Source: Prunella strophiata (Eukaryota > Chordata > Aves > Passeriformes > Prunellidae). Taken from it: DNA of 64,000 nt. Position 1 is the first letter of the stretch; every line of letters begins with the position of its first letter. The notes beneath the pieces are model-generated. The model did not search any database. It worked only from the letters and a program-made list of their open reading frames with translations, and was not told the origin of the DNA. This document shows positions 49,690 through 59,720 of this stretch, piece by piece. Position numbers and translations under genes: made by a program. Location: NCBI GenBank assembly GCA_036583965.1, contig JAZBQD010000001.1, positions 12,673,392 through 12,737,391 on the forward strand, read 5' to 3'.

Positions 49690-50060
49690 GCTAACAAAAA
49701 GGTGTGAACTGATTTGCACCAAATTCCCTCATAACAGCAAGAGTTTATAATAAAAAGTGATTGTGAAAGTGAGGGAAGCATTAAATATAATGGCAGAACA
49801 ATTCTTTTAATCACTCAGAATAGGATAAGCATGAAATGCAACTATAATATGAATGATAATCTGAGGGGGGAAGTAACAGCTGAAAGACTGAAAGAATTTC
49901 AATTAAAATATACTAAGCTTAACTGATGGTGCAGATAAAGCCCACCGATACAGCAGTGATGGGCACTCCATACATGCCAGTGTAGATTCCCCGAGCACAC
50001 CGAACAGTTTAATTAAAAATGAATTTCGATGCAATTATTATTTTAGCCTGACAAACAGCC
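49690..50060. promoter_or_regulatory. Candidate conserved element beside the CpG island
   Basis: Seen: an imperfect inverted pair GGTGTGA...TTGCACC at 49,701-49,720 (AGGTGTGA is the T-box half-site), TTATAATAAAAAGTG, CATTAAATATAATGG, TTTTAATCACTC, TATGAATGATAATCTG, TTTCAATTAAAATATACTAA, AGTTTAATTAAAAATGAATT and GATGCAATTATTATTTTAGC. It adjoins the CpG island directly. Known: this pairing of AT-rich homeodomain-binding DNA with a CpG island is common at developmental-gene promoters. Inferred upstream regulatory region. Confidence 0.42.
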
Positions 50061-50481
50061 TCGACAGAAAGTCCCATTTCATCTCCCGAGCTCCCGGCGC
50101 ACAAAGCGTTTCTCTGCCGGGCATTCGCCCGCCCCGGTTTTGTTCCAGACCCGGTGAGGGGCAGCTGGAACGCGCCGCGATCAGCGCATCCTCGTGCCGC
50201 TCCTTTGTTCTGGAATTTTATCCGAAGCGATAATGAGCGGGAAGGCGGCGGCGCAGCCGGAGCCCGCTCGGCTCGGGAGCTCATCCCTTCGGCTGTGTGC
50301 CACTGCCCTCTCGCGGCTCCGCCGCGGGGACACCGCCACCAGGGATGCCCCCGCGCCTTTGCCTGCCCCTGCACCTTCCCCCGTCCCTGGGGGACAGCGT
50401 CCCCTCGCAGGTCCTGCGCCCCGGGTGACAGCCCCTGCGGAGCCAGGGGCACAAGCCCTGCCCGGAGCGGCACCTCCCGAG
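50060..50481. promoter_or_regulatory. CpG island, candidate promoter/start region
   Basis: Seen: roughly 45 CpGs in about 420 bp, counted by eye, with G+C far above the flanks. There are GC-box-like and GCGCC/CCGCCGCGG stretches. Because stops are rare in such DNA, frames stay open on both strands: 102 codons (50,194-50,502, +), 114 codons (50,154-50,498, +) and 154 codons (50,009-50,473, -). None has a domain I recognise, and the + frames end at the first tandem-repeat unit, so I do not call a CDS. A donor-like CCG|GTGAGG occurs at about 50,151. It could be the start of a coding or non-coding transcript, or an orphan island. Confidence 0.6.
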
Positions 50482-53400
50482 GGGTCCTTCAGCCCTGACT
50501 GACCCCGAGCCGGGTCCTTCAGCCCTGACTGACCCCGAGCCGGGTCTGACTGACCCCGAGCCGGTCCTTCAGCCCTGACTGACCCCGAGCCGGGTCCTTC
50601 AGCCCTGACTGACCCCGAGCCGGGTCCTTCAGCCCTGACTGACCCCGAGCCGGGTCCTTCAGCCCTGACTGACCCCGAGCCGGGTCCTTCAGCCCTGACT
50701 GACCCCGAGCCGGGTCCTTCAGCCCTGACTGACCCCGAGCCGGTCCTTCAGCCCTGACTGACCCCGAGCCGGGTCCTTCAGCCCTGACTGACCCCGAGCC
50801 GGGTCCTTCAGCCCTGACTGACCCCGAGCCGGGTCCTTCAGCCCTGACTGACCCCGAGCCGGTCCTTCAGCCCTGACTGACCCCGAGCCGGGTCCTTCAG
50901 CCCTGACTGACCCCGAGCCGGGTCCTTCAGCCCTGACTGACCCCGAGCCGGTCCTTCAGCCCTGACTGACCCCGAGCCGGTCCTTCAGCCCTGACTGACC
51001 CCGAGCCGGTCCTTCAGCCCTGACTGACCCCGAGCCGGGTCCTTCAGCCCTGACTGACCCCGAGCCGGGTCCTTCAGCCCTGACTGACCCCGAGCCGGGT
51101 CCTTCAGCCCTGACTGACCCCGAGCCGGGTCCTTCAGCCCTGACTGACCCCGAGCCGGGTCCTTCAGCCCTGACTGACCCCGAGCCGGGTCCTTCAGCCC
51201 TGACTGACCCCGAGCCGGGTCCTTCAGCCCTGACTGACCCCGAGCCGGTCCTTCAGCCCTGACTGACCCCGAGCCGGGTCCTTCAGCCCTGACTGACCCC
51301 GAGCCGGGTCCTTCAGCCCTGACTGACCCCGAGCCGGGTCCTTCAGCCCTGACTGACCCCGAGCCGGGTCCTTCAGCCCTGACTGACCCCGAGCCGGGTC
51401 CTTCAGCCCTGACTGACCCCGAGCCGGGTCCTTCAGCCCTGACTGACCCCGAGCCGGGTCCTTCAGCCCTGACTGACCCCGAGCCGGGTCCTTCAGCCCT
51501 GACTGACCCCGAGCCGGGTCCTTCAGCCCTGACTGACCCCGAGCCGGGTCCTTCAGCCCTGACTGACCCCGAGCCGGTCCTTCAGCCCTGACTGACCCCG
51601 AGCCGGGTCCTTCAGCCCTGACTGACCCCGAGCCGGGTCCTTCAGCCCTGACTGACCCCGAGCCGGGTCCTTCAGCCCTGACTGACCCCGAGCCGGGTCC
51701 TTCAGCCCTGACTGACCCCGAGCCGGGTCCTTCAGCCCTGACTGACCCCGAGCCGGGTCCTTCAGCCCTGACTGACCCCGAGCCGGGTCCTTCAGCCCTG
51801 ACTGACCCCGAGCCGGGTCCTTCAGCCCTGACTGACCCCGAGCCGGGTCCTTCAGCCCTGACTGACCCCGAGCCGGGTCCTTCAGCCCTGACTGACCCCG
51901 AGCCGGGTCCTTCAGCCCTGACTGACCCCGAGCCGGGTCCTTCAGCCCTGACTGACCCCGAGCCGGGTCCTTCAGCCCTGACTGACCCCGAGCCGGGTCC
52001 TTCAGCCCTGACTGACCCCGAGCCGGGTCCTTCAGCCCTGACTGACCCCGAGCCGGGTCCTTCAGCCCTGACTGACCCCGAGCCGGGTCCTTCAGCCCTG
52101 ACTGACCCCGAGCCGGGTCCTTCAGCCCTGACTGACCCCGAGCCGGGTCCTTCAGCCCTGACTGACCCCGAGCCGGGTCCTTCAGCCCTGACTGACCCCG
52201 AGCCGGGTCCTTCAGCCCTGACTGACCCCGAGCCGGGTCCTTCAGCCCTGACTGACCCCGAGCCGGGTCCTTCAGCCCTGACTGACCCCGAGCCGGGTCC
52301 TTCAGCCCTGACTGACCCCGAGCCGGGTCCTTCAGCCCTGACTGACCCCGAGCCGGGTCCTTCAGCCCTGACTGACCCCGAGCCGGTCCTTCAGCCCTGA
52401 CTGACCCCGAGCCGGGTCCTTCAGCCCTGACTGACCCCGAGCCGGGTCCTTCAGCCCTGACTGACCCCGAGCCGGGTCCTTCAGCCCTGACTGACCCCGA
52501 GCCGGGTCCTTCAGCCCTGACTGACCCCGAGCCGGGTCCTTCAGCCCTGACTGACCCCGAGCCGGGTCCTTCAGCCCTGACTGACCCCGAGCCGGGTCCT
52601 TCAGCCCTGACTGACCCCGAGCCGGGTCCTTCAGCCCTGACTGACCCCGAGCCGGGTCCTTCAGCCCTGACTGACCCCGAGCCGGGTCCTTCAGCCCTGA
52701 CTGACCCCGAGCCGGGTCCTTCAGCCCTGACTGACCCCGAGCCGGGTCCTTCAGCCCTGACTGACCCCGAGCCGGGTCCTTCAGCCCTGACTGACCCCGA
52801 GCCGGGTCCTTCAGCCCTGACTGACCCCGAGCCGGGTCCTTCAGCCCTGACTGACCCCGAGCCGGGTCCTTCAGCCCTGACTGACCCCGAGCCGGGTCCT
52901 TCAGCCCTGACTGACCCCGAGCCGGGTCCTTCAGCCCTGACTGACCCCGAGCCGGGTCCTTCAGCCCTGACTGACCCCGAGCCGGGTCCTTCAGCCCTGA
53001 CTGACCCCGAGCCGGGTCCTTCAGCCCTGACTGACCCCGAGCCGGTCCTTCAGCCCTGACTGACCCCGAGCCGGGTCCTTCAGCCCTGACTGACCCCGAG
53101 CCGGGTCCTTCAGCCCTGACTGACCCCGAGCCGGGTCCTTCAGCCCTGACTGACCCCGAGCCGGGTCCTTCAGCCCTGACTGACCCCGAGCCGGGTCCTT
53201 CAGCCCTGACTGACCCCGAGCCGGGTCCTTCAGCCCTGACTGACCCCGAGCCGGGTCCTTCAGCCCTGACTGACCCCGAGCCGGGTCCTTCAGCCCTGAC
53301 TGACCCCGAGCCGGGTCCTTCAGCCCTGACTGACCCCGAGCCGGGTCCTTCAGCCCTGACTGACCCCGAGCCGGTCCTTCAGCCCTGACTGACCCCGAGC

Positions 53401-53899
53401 CGGGTCCTTCAGCCCTGACTGACCCCGAGCCGGGTCCTTCAGCCCTGACTGACCCCGAGCCGGTCCTTCAGCCCTGACTGACCCCGAGCCGGGTCCTTCA
53501 GCCCTGACTGACCCCGAGCCGGTCCTTCAGCCCTGACTGACCCCGAGCCGGGTCCTTCAGCCCTGACTGACCCCGAGCCGGGTCCTTCAGCCCTGACTGA
53601 CCCCGAGCCGGGTCCTTCAGCCCTGACTGACCCCGAGCCGGGTCCTTCAGCCCTGACTGACCCCGAGCCGGGTCCTTCAGCCCTGACTGACCCCGAGCCG
53701 GGTCCTTCAGCCCTGACTGACCCCGAGCCGGGTCCTTCAGCCCTGACTGACCCCGAGCCGGGTCCTTCAGCCCTGACTGACCCCGAGCCGGGTCCTTCAG
53801 CCCTGACTGACCCCGAGCCGGGTCCTTCAGCCCTGACTGACCCCGAGCCGGGTCCTTCAGCCCTGACTGACCCCGAGCCGGGTCCTTCAGCCCTGACTG
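50482..53899. repeat. GC-rich minisatellite, 30-bp unit, 114.7 copies
   Basis: Unit 1 is 50,482-50,511. The unit begins GGGTCCTTCAGCCC and ends GACCCCGAGCC, with two CpGs. I count 114 full units plus a 20-bp partial copy at 53,880-53,899; lengths sum exactly (114 x 30 minus 22). Thirteen units are 29 bp, each lacking one G of the leading GGG (units 4, 10, 14, 17, 18, 19, 27, 38, 65, 87, 98, 101, 103). Unit 3 (50,542-50,562) has a 9-bp internal deletion. I found no substitution in any unit. It starts inside the CpG island and ends abruptly in AT-richer unique DNA. The 30-bp period leaves one + frame (GPSALTDPEP) and two - frames (VRAEGPGSGS, ARGQSGLKDP) stop-free, but the 29-bp units break them. 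Confidence 0.98.
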
Positions 53900-54397
53900 C
53901 TTCCTTGCTTGTACAGTGCAGCTTGGGAATTTTAAGGCAGAGGAGGGTGTATGAATTGCACAGCTCTGTACCACAGATGGAACAGATCCCTGATGTAATT
54001 CTGCTGAAGTAGGAGAGCTGTAAATGAGAAGGGGTTTTGCTCAATGTTTAGTATATCCATTTCACTGAGCAGTGCTCTGCCCAGCCCCTGAAGCCTCGTG
54101 TTGAGAAAGAGACAGCTGGTGGAGAGCACTTGTAGGTTTTTAAAAAAAATTTAACTGAGCAAGAGTCATATTTCCTTCTTCTATTTTTTGTATCTCTGTA
54201 AGACTATGTAGACATCACTTTTTATTTTCAGGGACATAGCAAATCAAAGGCATAGCAGGTCTGAGTTTTTCCTCTGATGCCCTCCAAAGGTGTGGAAGTC
54301 TTCCATTTAGATGTTGTTGAATCACTGGTATTATCTTCTGCTGATACTGAACTGATGTTTCCAAGCATGGGGAAGTTTCTTACAAAGATGTTTTTGC
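53900..54397. other. Unique non-coding DNA right of the minisatellite
   Basis: Ordinary sequence resumes at 53,900 with CTTCCTTGCTTGTACAGTGC. Two minus-strand frames start here (54,044 and 53,974) and read into the array, but nothing suggests that they are translated. Confidence 0.5.
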
Positions 54398-54418
54398 AAA
54401 AAAAAAAAAAAAAAAAAA
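54398..54418. repeat. Poly-A tract (21 bp)
   Basis: Uninterrupted A-run followed by GGAGGAGAAGAGG. The preceding sequence is not recognisably a retrocopy. Confidence 0.9.
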
Positions 54419-56149
54419 GGAGGAGAAGAGGCATCCTGTCTCTCTGTGTTTTTGTGGGGTTCTTACTGCTTGGAAATCATGCATCAGTGGAACTGAGGCA
54501 GCTCATGGAGGTAGCTGCTACTTCTGCCTACTTTCCCAAATTTTCCAGCCATGTTAAAAAGAAATGTATCTGGTCTTTGAAAAGGGTGGAGGGAAGCAGA
54601 TGGGGTCATGGGAGCAGGCAAAACTTCTACTGGGACCATCCAACACATCTGGTCAGGCAGCTCTGCTACATTATTAACATAAAAGTGTGCACACACAGTT
54701 CTCAGTCTTGTATTTTGTGAATCATTAAGTGGTACCTTTCTAGGATACCTTCTTTTCAGTCTTCAGTATTTCAACTACCTCTAGCATTGAGTCCAAAGAT
54801 GTGGAAGAGGAGTTACTTGTCTGCTTTGTGACTAAAATCCTGAAGGACCAAGGGCTAAGAGATGTTGAGCACCCATTTCAGTAGGTGTTCCCACTGCAGA
54901 CCACAGAAACCTGCAGTTGCTGCCACACAGATGTCAGGTGTGTGCCTCAGTGGTGGGAAGAGCTGAGGGGACTTTGTGGCTGCAGCCCCTTGCTGTGACA
55001 GTGAGTTGAAATGCAGCTCCCTTTGCACAGAAAAGGCAGTGAGAGGGACTTTCTTTATTTGCCTGGGCTGGGGTGAATTCTGTGTTGCCATGATTTTGCT
55101 TTTCTGTGATTCCTGTCCTAGTGAACCCTCTGCTGTTGCTCACTGACATTTTCTTGAATGCAACTGTTACAGTCAGAACAAAAGGTGAATACTCAGAGAT
55201 GTTCTTGGAAGCTGGCTGCAAAGGCCAGGTTAATGGTTACTTGTGTGCTAACACAGACTCTGACCCAGATGGTGCAGCCAGAGCAGTGCAGAGCATGGCT
55301 ATGATCTGCTCACACAGCACAGGATGGCACAACACAGAGAGACCTGGAGTAGGGCTGTCTCCTCACTGCCTCATCTCTCATTAGCAGCAGCCTCTACAGC
55401 CAGAGATGCTTCTTTGGAAACTTAAAAAGTGAGCATGAATGCTGTTCAAAAGCCTGCTTGTTAGAAGACTAGAAATGAGTGGCAGCCTGAGCCAGAGAGA
55501 TAGAGAAGACTTTAAATACATATATATGAATCATATATGCCAGCCTATGAGCCAGGGTGTATAGAAACTGACCTTTCTCTTTCATCACTGCAGAGTAAAC
55601 AAACTGCAGGATTTGCTCCATCCATGTGTACTTGTCCCCTGTCTGTCCCAGTGTCACACAAATGCTGCAGCTGCATTTGGCAGCTTGACTCCCTCCCTCT
55701 TCCCTCTATTCCTCTGTCCTCTGTCAGCCAGCACAGCAGGGTACCCCTTCCTCTATCCTCCCTCTTTCTTCACCAAAAATATGGTCCAGTTCATTCAGGT
55801 GCAGGGGTGAGTCCTGATCAGTTGGGCAGAGGCAGGGTAGATCAAAAAACACAGGAACACCTTGTAGGAGAGCTGTCAAAGCAGTCCCAGTTTTACTGGG
55901 ACAGGTAGTACATCTGTCTCAGATACAGAGGTTTAGGTGGCTGGATGCTTATCTGGAAAGGCAGAGATCCTGCTCGTGGTGGAGGAAAAAATTATGGCCA
56001 AGAAGAGAGAGAACAATGTGAAGGTTCTCAAGGCACATGAATGGAGAGCTTAGACCTGGTCTAATACATGTTCAGGTATCAAGATTTGAGTTCACACTCA
56101 ATGTCAACACATTTCCACAGTCTTTTTGGAGAATGTAGCTGCTCCAGCT
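54419..56149. other. Unique non-coding DNA, no gene seen
   Basis: Moderate GC content, with random frames up to 123 codons on both strands. No repeat family or motif cluster was recognised. Confidence 0.5.
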
Positions 56150-56335
56150 TGAAGAAATTCCTCAAGAGTAGGTATGGTTTTCCATTTGGATTCCCCAGTG
56201 TTGGGGCACTTTAAGATTCAGCTGAAATGGGCATGTTATCTAGATTGTGCTTTTGCCAAGCAAGGTTGGACCAGATCCTTAATCTCCCTTCCCATCATGG
56301 TATTTATGATTCTATGATTTTGTGATTTGTTAGCT
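56150..56335 (+). mobile_element. CR1 LINE 3' end, avian type
   Basis: Seen: TTGGGGCACTTTAAGATTCA, TTATCTAGATTGTGCTTTTG, CAAGCAAGGTTGGACCAGAT, CCTTAATCTCCCTTCCCATC, then TATTTATGATTCTATGATTT and TGTG. Known: avian CR1 elements end with 'GGTTGGA(C)TAGATGATCTTTAAGGTCCCTTCCAAC' plus an ATTCTATG-type tandem octamer, and have short 5'-truncated copies like this one. The 5' boundary is approximate. It is diverged and has no open frame. Confidence 0.85.
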
Positions 56336-59080
56336 AAATTGCACAAAAAGTTAATGTTCTCAAGGCTGAACATCTACATTTAGTTTTTCCTTGAGGTAAG
56401 CAATCTCCATCAGAAAATATATGTTTTTCACTCACAGAAGCAAACAAATATTTTGCATGAAACTGATGCATAAAATAAGCAAAGAAAGCACCCTCCTGTG
56501 AGTACAGCAGCCTTCTAGAAGTCCTGAGTAAGCAGCATTAGAAATCTATTACTTCATGGAGGCTGGAAATGGTTTGCTTAATATTTTTAGCCCAGCTGAC
56601 AGTTTTGCTAACTTCTCTCCCTTTGGAACATTTTTCATGTAAATATTTTTCACCAGTAAGTATAGAGAAGTAGAGTGGTAAAGGAGCAGGGAAATATGAG
56701 AGGAGCACATGAAACTGGCAGTGCAGGAACAGAGACCTATGAAATACCAACTCTGCAGCCTGATCTCCACCTGCTCTCTAGTGGATGTCCTGCATGGGGA
56801 AACTTCAAAATTCCCCTGCCTACAAACAAATCTGATCTCCTCCAGGCTGCACACACTTGCTTTGTACATACTGCCAGCACACAGCTCATGCTCAGAGCTT
56901 TCAGCTGGGAGCCCTGGCCCCTCAACACAGCAACTCTGACCCCTAAACTTGACTGAGAGGAGCCCACGTGCTGCAGACCTCAGTGGTGCCTCTGAGCACC
57001 AGATCCATGGTGCCCTTTGTGGGCAGCTCCAAAGAACCCAGGTGCCACTCAGGATAACTGGCTTCATTTCAGTGTAACACTGAGATCTAGTCATAAAATA
57101 AGAGTGTGAGCTCTTTATTTGTTCTTGACTGCTGATTTCAGGCATTCACTGAGGGATAACCATCCCAGAAGATGATAGGCAGTTATTTAATCAGCCTTTT
57201 CCCTCATTGTTCCAAAAGAGATTTTTTCCTATAAGTTTCCAGATAAAGGTGAAACCATGGCCACTGAGAATTACAGATCATAGAAAGGTCAGGCTGCAGG
57301 AACACTCCCACCTGCATTGCCTGAATCTTACACAAAGTATTTCCTGAGCCTAAAAAGCAGGAAGAATGGTAAAGACTCACTGTAATGGAAATTCTGAACA
57401 TGTACTGAACCACCAGGCATTAAGGGAGGTTTAGGTGATGGGACTGGGGAAAAGCATTACTTGTGAGGAAGTGATGTCATAACCAGAAAAACCATCCCTT
57501 TCCTTTGTGCTGAGGTCCAGCCTTGCAGGAAATCAATGCTTGAAGGGGCTGTGCCAGGAGGCTGTGAAACATCTCTGAGATCCTGCTAGAGAACATTCCA
57601 GCAGTGCTAGGGCAGAGGACAGACTGATGAAAATCATGTGAAGTTGTGTGATATTTGCTGTTTTCTGGCAGATTGGACTGTTGGATGATTCAGCTATGTG
57701 CAAACCTCTGTCTCCTCCCTGTTGTAACATCAAATTACCTTCACTTCTCCTCTCCCCCCTTCCTGTGCAGCTTATTTGGATGGAGGTTAGGTGACCTGGC
57801 ATCCTTTATTCATGAAAGGAGCCTTGAAATATATGTACATTTGTTCTATGTTCATGGGGTTAATTTATTTTTGGCAAAAAAAGTGCAGAGAAGAAGCCCT
57901 GAAGATAAAAATCCTGTATTTTCCTTCCCAGAAACAGACAGTGCTCTCCCTGCTGCAGTGGTTGTCCTGCAGAATTTCTCCTGCCTCGTCCTGAACACCA
58001 CAGGGAATTTCAGCTGCTTGTACAGGATAACAGGATCAGGATAACAGGATAACAGCACCAGCCTGTTGTGCTAGCCTGGTAGATTTTACAGCTTCCCCTA
58101 CCTCCTCCAAGCTATAAATTGGGTTGGGGGAACCAATTTTTTTTTCCCTGGGGAACCTCAGAGAATCACAGTTGGTGACTGATGTCACCCTGTTCTCACT
58201 ACCCAGCTGTAACTCATGGGCAGATTTGTTGTCTTCAGCAATTAATGGTGGTTTAAAAACTGATTATCTATCCCTCTCATAGCAGGAAGTGTTTCTTTAA
58301 TTCGTGAAACTTGACACCATCAGAAAACTCCTGTTTGTCCCACATGAGCTATTATGGAACTTTTGAGAAAGAAGCTGCATTTGTCACTGGGGAATAATAA
58401 GGCTTATTTATAGAGTAGCCCATGCATTAAATCTTCTGGGCAACTAACAAAATACAGTCTGGCTTTAAAAAAAAAACAACAAGTAAAGTCTGAAAAATAT
58501 CTCCATGTAGTCCAATAAATGCCAAGAGGGGTGAAATAGTTTCTTAATGTTTTTAGACCAAACGTGGTCAGCAGTAAATGAGTGTCAAATGGATTTTTAA
58601 CAGACATTTTCTGGAGTTGCTTGGCTATCCTCTTCCAAACAGTTGGTAGCTGTGTGGGATGATCAGAAAATGAAGAGAGAATACAGCTGAAGAGGTGATG
58701 ATGTCTTGACCTTCAGCTCATCAGAGCACCCCTTCTGTCTCTCAGCAACTTTCATCTAAAACTACTGGATAAAACTAATACAGAGATGGCTCTGCTGAAC
58801 ACCAGGTGACATTAATTCTATCCCTCAGATGTGGCAAACTAGGAGAAAAGGCCACCTGTTTAAAATATTTCCTGGTTAAGTCTTGAGATCCCATCCCAAG
58901 GGAGGAAATTTGGGGTTTCCCCTTCAGTTCATGAGAGCAGAGCAGCCCCCATTTTCTGAAGGGGCTGAAGTCACGAGGGGATCTGAGGACTGCTGGGCCA
59001 GCCTTGAAGTTCTGCTGGTCCCCAGTGTCAGGGGTGGGTGTCACTGAGCATTACACAGAGACAGCACTGGGGGAAAAAGT
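56336..59080. other. Unique non-coding DNA, no gene seen
   Basis: Overlapping frames at 56,549-57,145 (minus, 198 codons) and 57,655-58,044 (plus, 129 codons) have no domain and are matched by frames on the other strand. A short GGATAACA-type repeat lies at about 58,022-58,055. No further transposon was recognised. Confidence 0.5.
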
Positions 59081-59136
59081 GTGAGAAAGGACAATAAATG
59101 TGAGAAAGGACAATAAATGTGAGAAAGGACAATAAT
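59081..59136. repeat. 19-bp tandem repeat, about three copies
   Basis: GTGAGAAAGGACAATAAAT at 59,081-59,099 is repeated exactly at 59,100-59,118, and a third, almost complete copy runs from 59,119 and ends in AATAAT. Likely slippage expansion. Confidence 0.95.
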
Positions 59137-59439
59137 ATCCAGACCCTTTTTATCTCTGGCTGGAATATGTGTGAGGATCCAGGGAAGAGACTGGGGACCA
59201 GAGCCAGAGGTGCTCTCCATGTCAAGGTTCTCATCTCCACTTGCTTTTTAAGGAGAATAAGAATGAATTCAGGGTGTTATCAAAAACCAGATGATAATTT
59301 ATGCAGGTACAATGCATCTCTTAATATCTTCCTTCCAACCACATTTCCTGTATGTTGCAGCTTTTATTTTAATTATTGCATTCCAAATGACTTGCCTTTC
59401 AGTCAGCAAGACCGAAAGATCTTGAAAGACCCCAGAAGT
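59137..59439. other. Unique non-coding DNA
   Basis: No gene, repeat family or motif cluster was recognised. Confidence 0.45.
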
Positions 59440-59720
59440 AATTTATGAGCAATTATCTGATTTTCATTTTTAGCAGCCTGTACTGTTTCGATTTCTGTCA
59501 CCTTGGAATATTCTTTGCTGCAGTGTAGATAATTTAACTAATAGGAGGGACACCCATTTAAAAGGGGGCTTTCTAATGACAGGCCCTGCTGAGCCTGCTG
59601 ACACTGGTGCTGGTAGTTGGAATTATTATGGTGATTCTCAGCATTTTCATTAATCTCTTCTGCATTCTCTGGGGTTTTCTGAGTTGAAATTTGCCAGGCA
59701 AGGTCTTAGCAAAGTAACAA
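59440..59720. promoter_or_regulatory. Candidate conserved non-coding element
   Basis: Seen: GAGCAATTATCTGATTTTCA near 59,449, GATAATTTAACTAATAGG near 59,528-59,545, CTTTCTAATGACAGG near 59,569 (a TGACAG TALE-like core next to TAAT), GGAATTATTATGG near 59,620 and TTCATTAATCTC near 59,648. No frame or repeat crosses it. Inferred enhancer. Confidence 0.35.

Noticed and set aside
50009..50502. Open frames of 154 (-), 114 (+) and 102 (+) codons in the CpG island
   Set aside because: Stops are rare in such GC-rich DNA, all frames overlap, and none resembles a known protein. Kept only as context for the island.
50482..53899. CRISPR array
   Set aside because: Units are contiguous with no spacers, and the genome is vertebrate.
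50482..53899. Canonical G-quadruplex in the minisatellite
   Set aside because: The minus strand has only two G3+ runs per unit with loops of 7 and about 16 nt, outside the usual limit.
53439..54044. Repeat-protein gene on the minus strand (201 and 158 codons)
   Set aside because: The repeats are a by-product of the 30-bp minisatellite, and 29-bp units break the frame. No support for expression.
56549..57145. 198-codon minus-strand open frame
   Set aside because: No motif; + strand frames overlap it; composition is ordinary.
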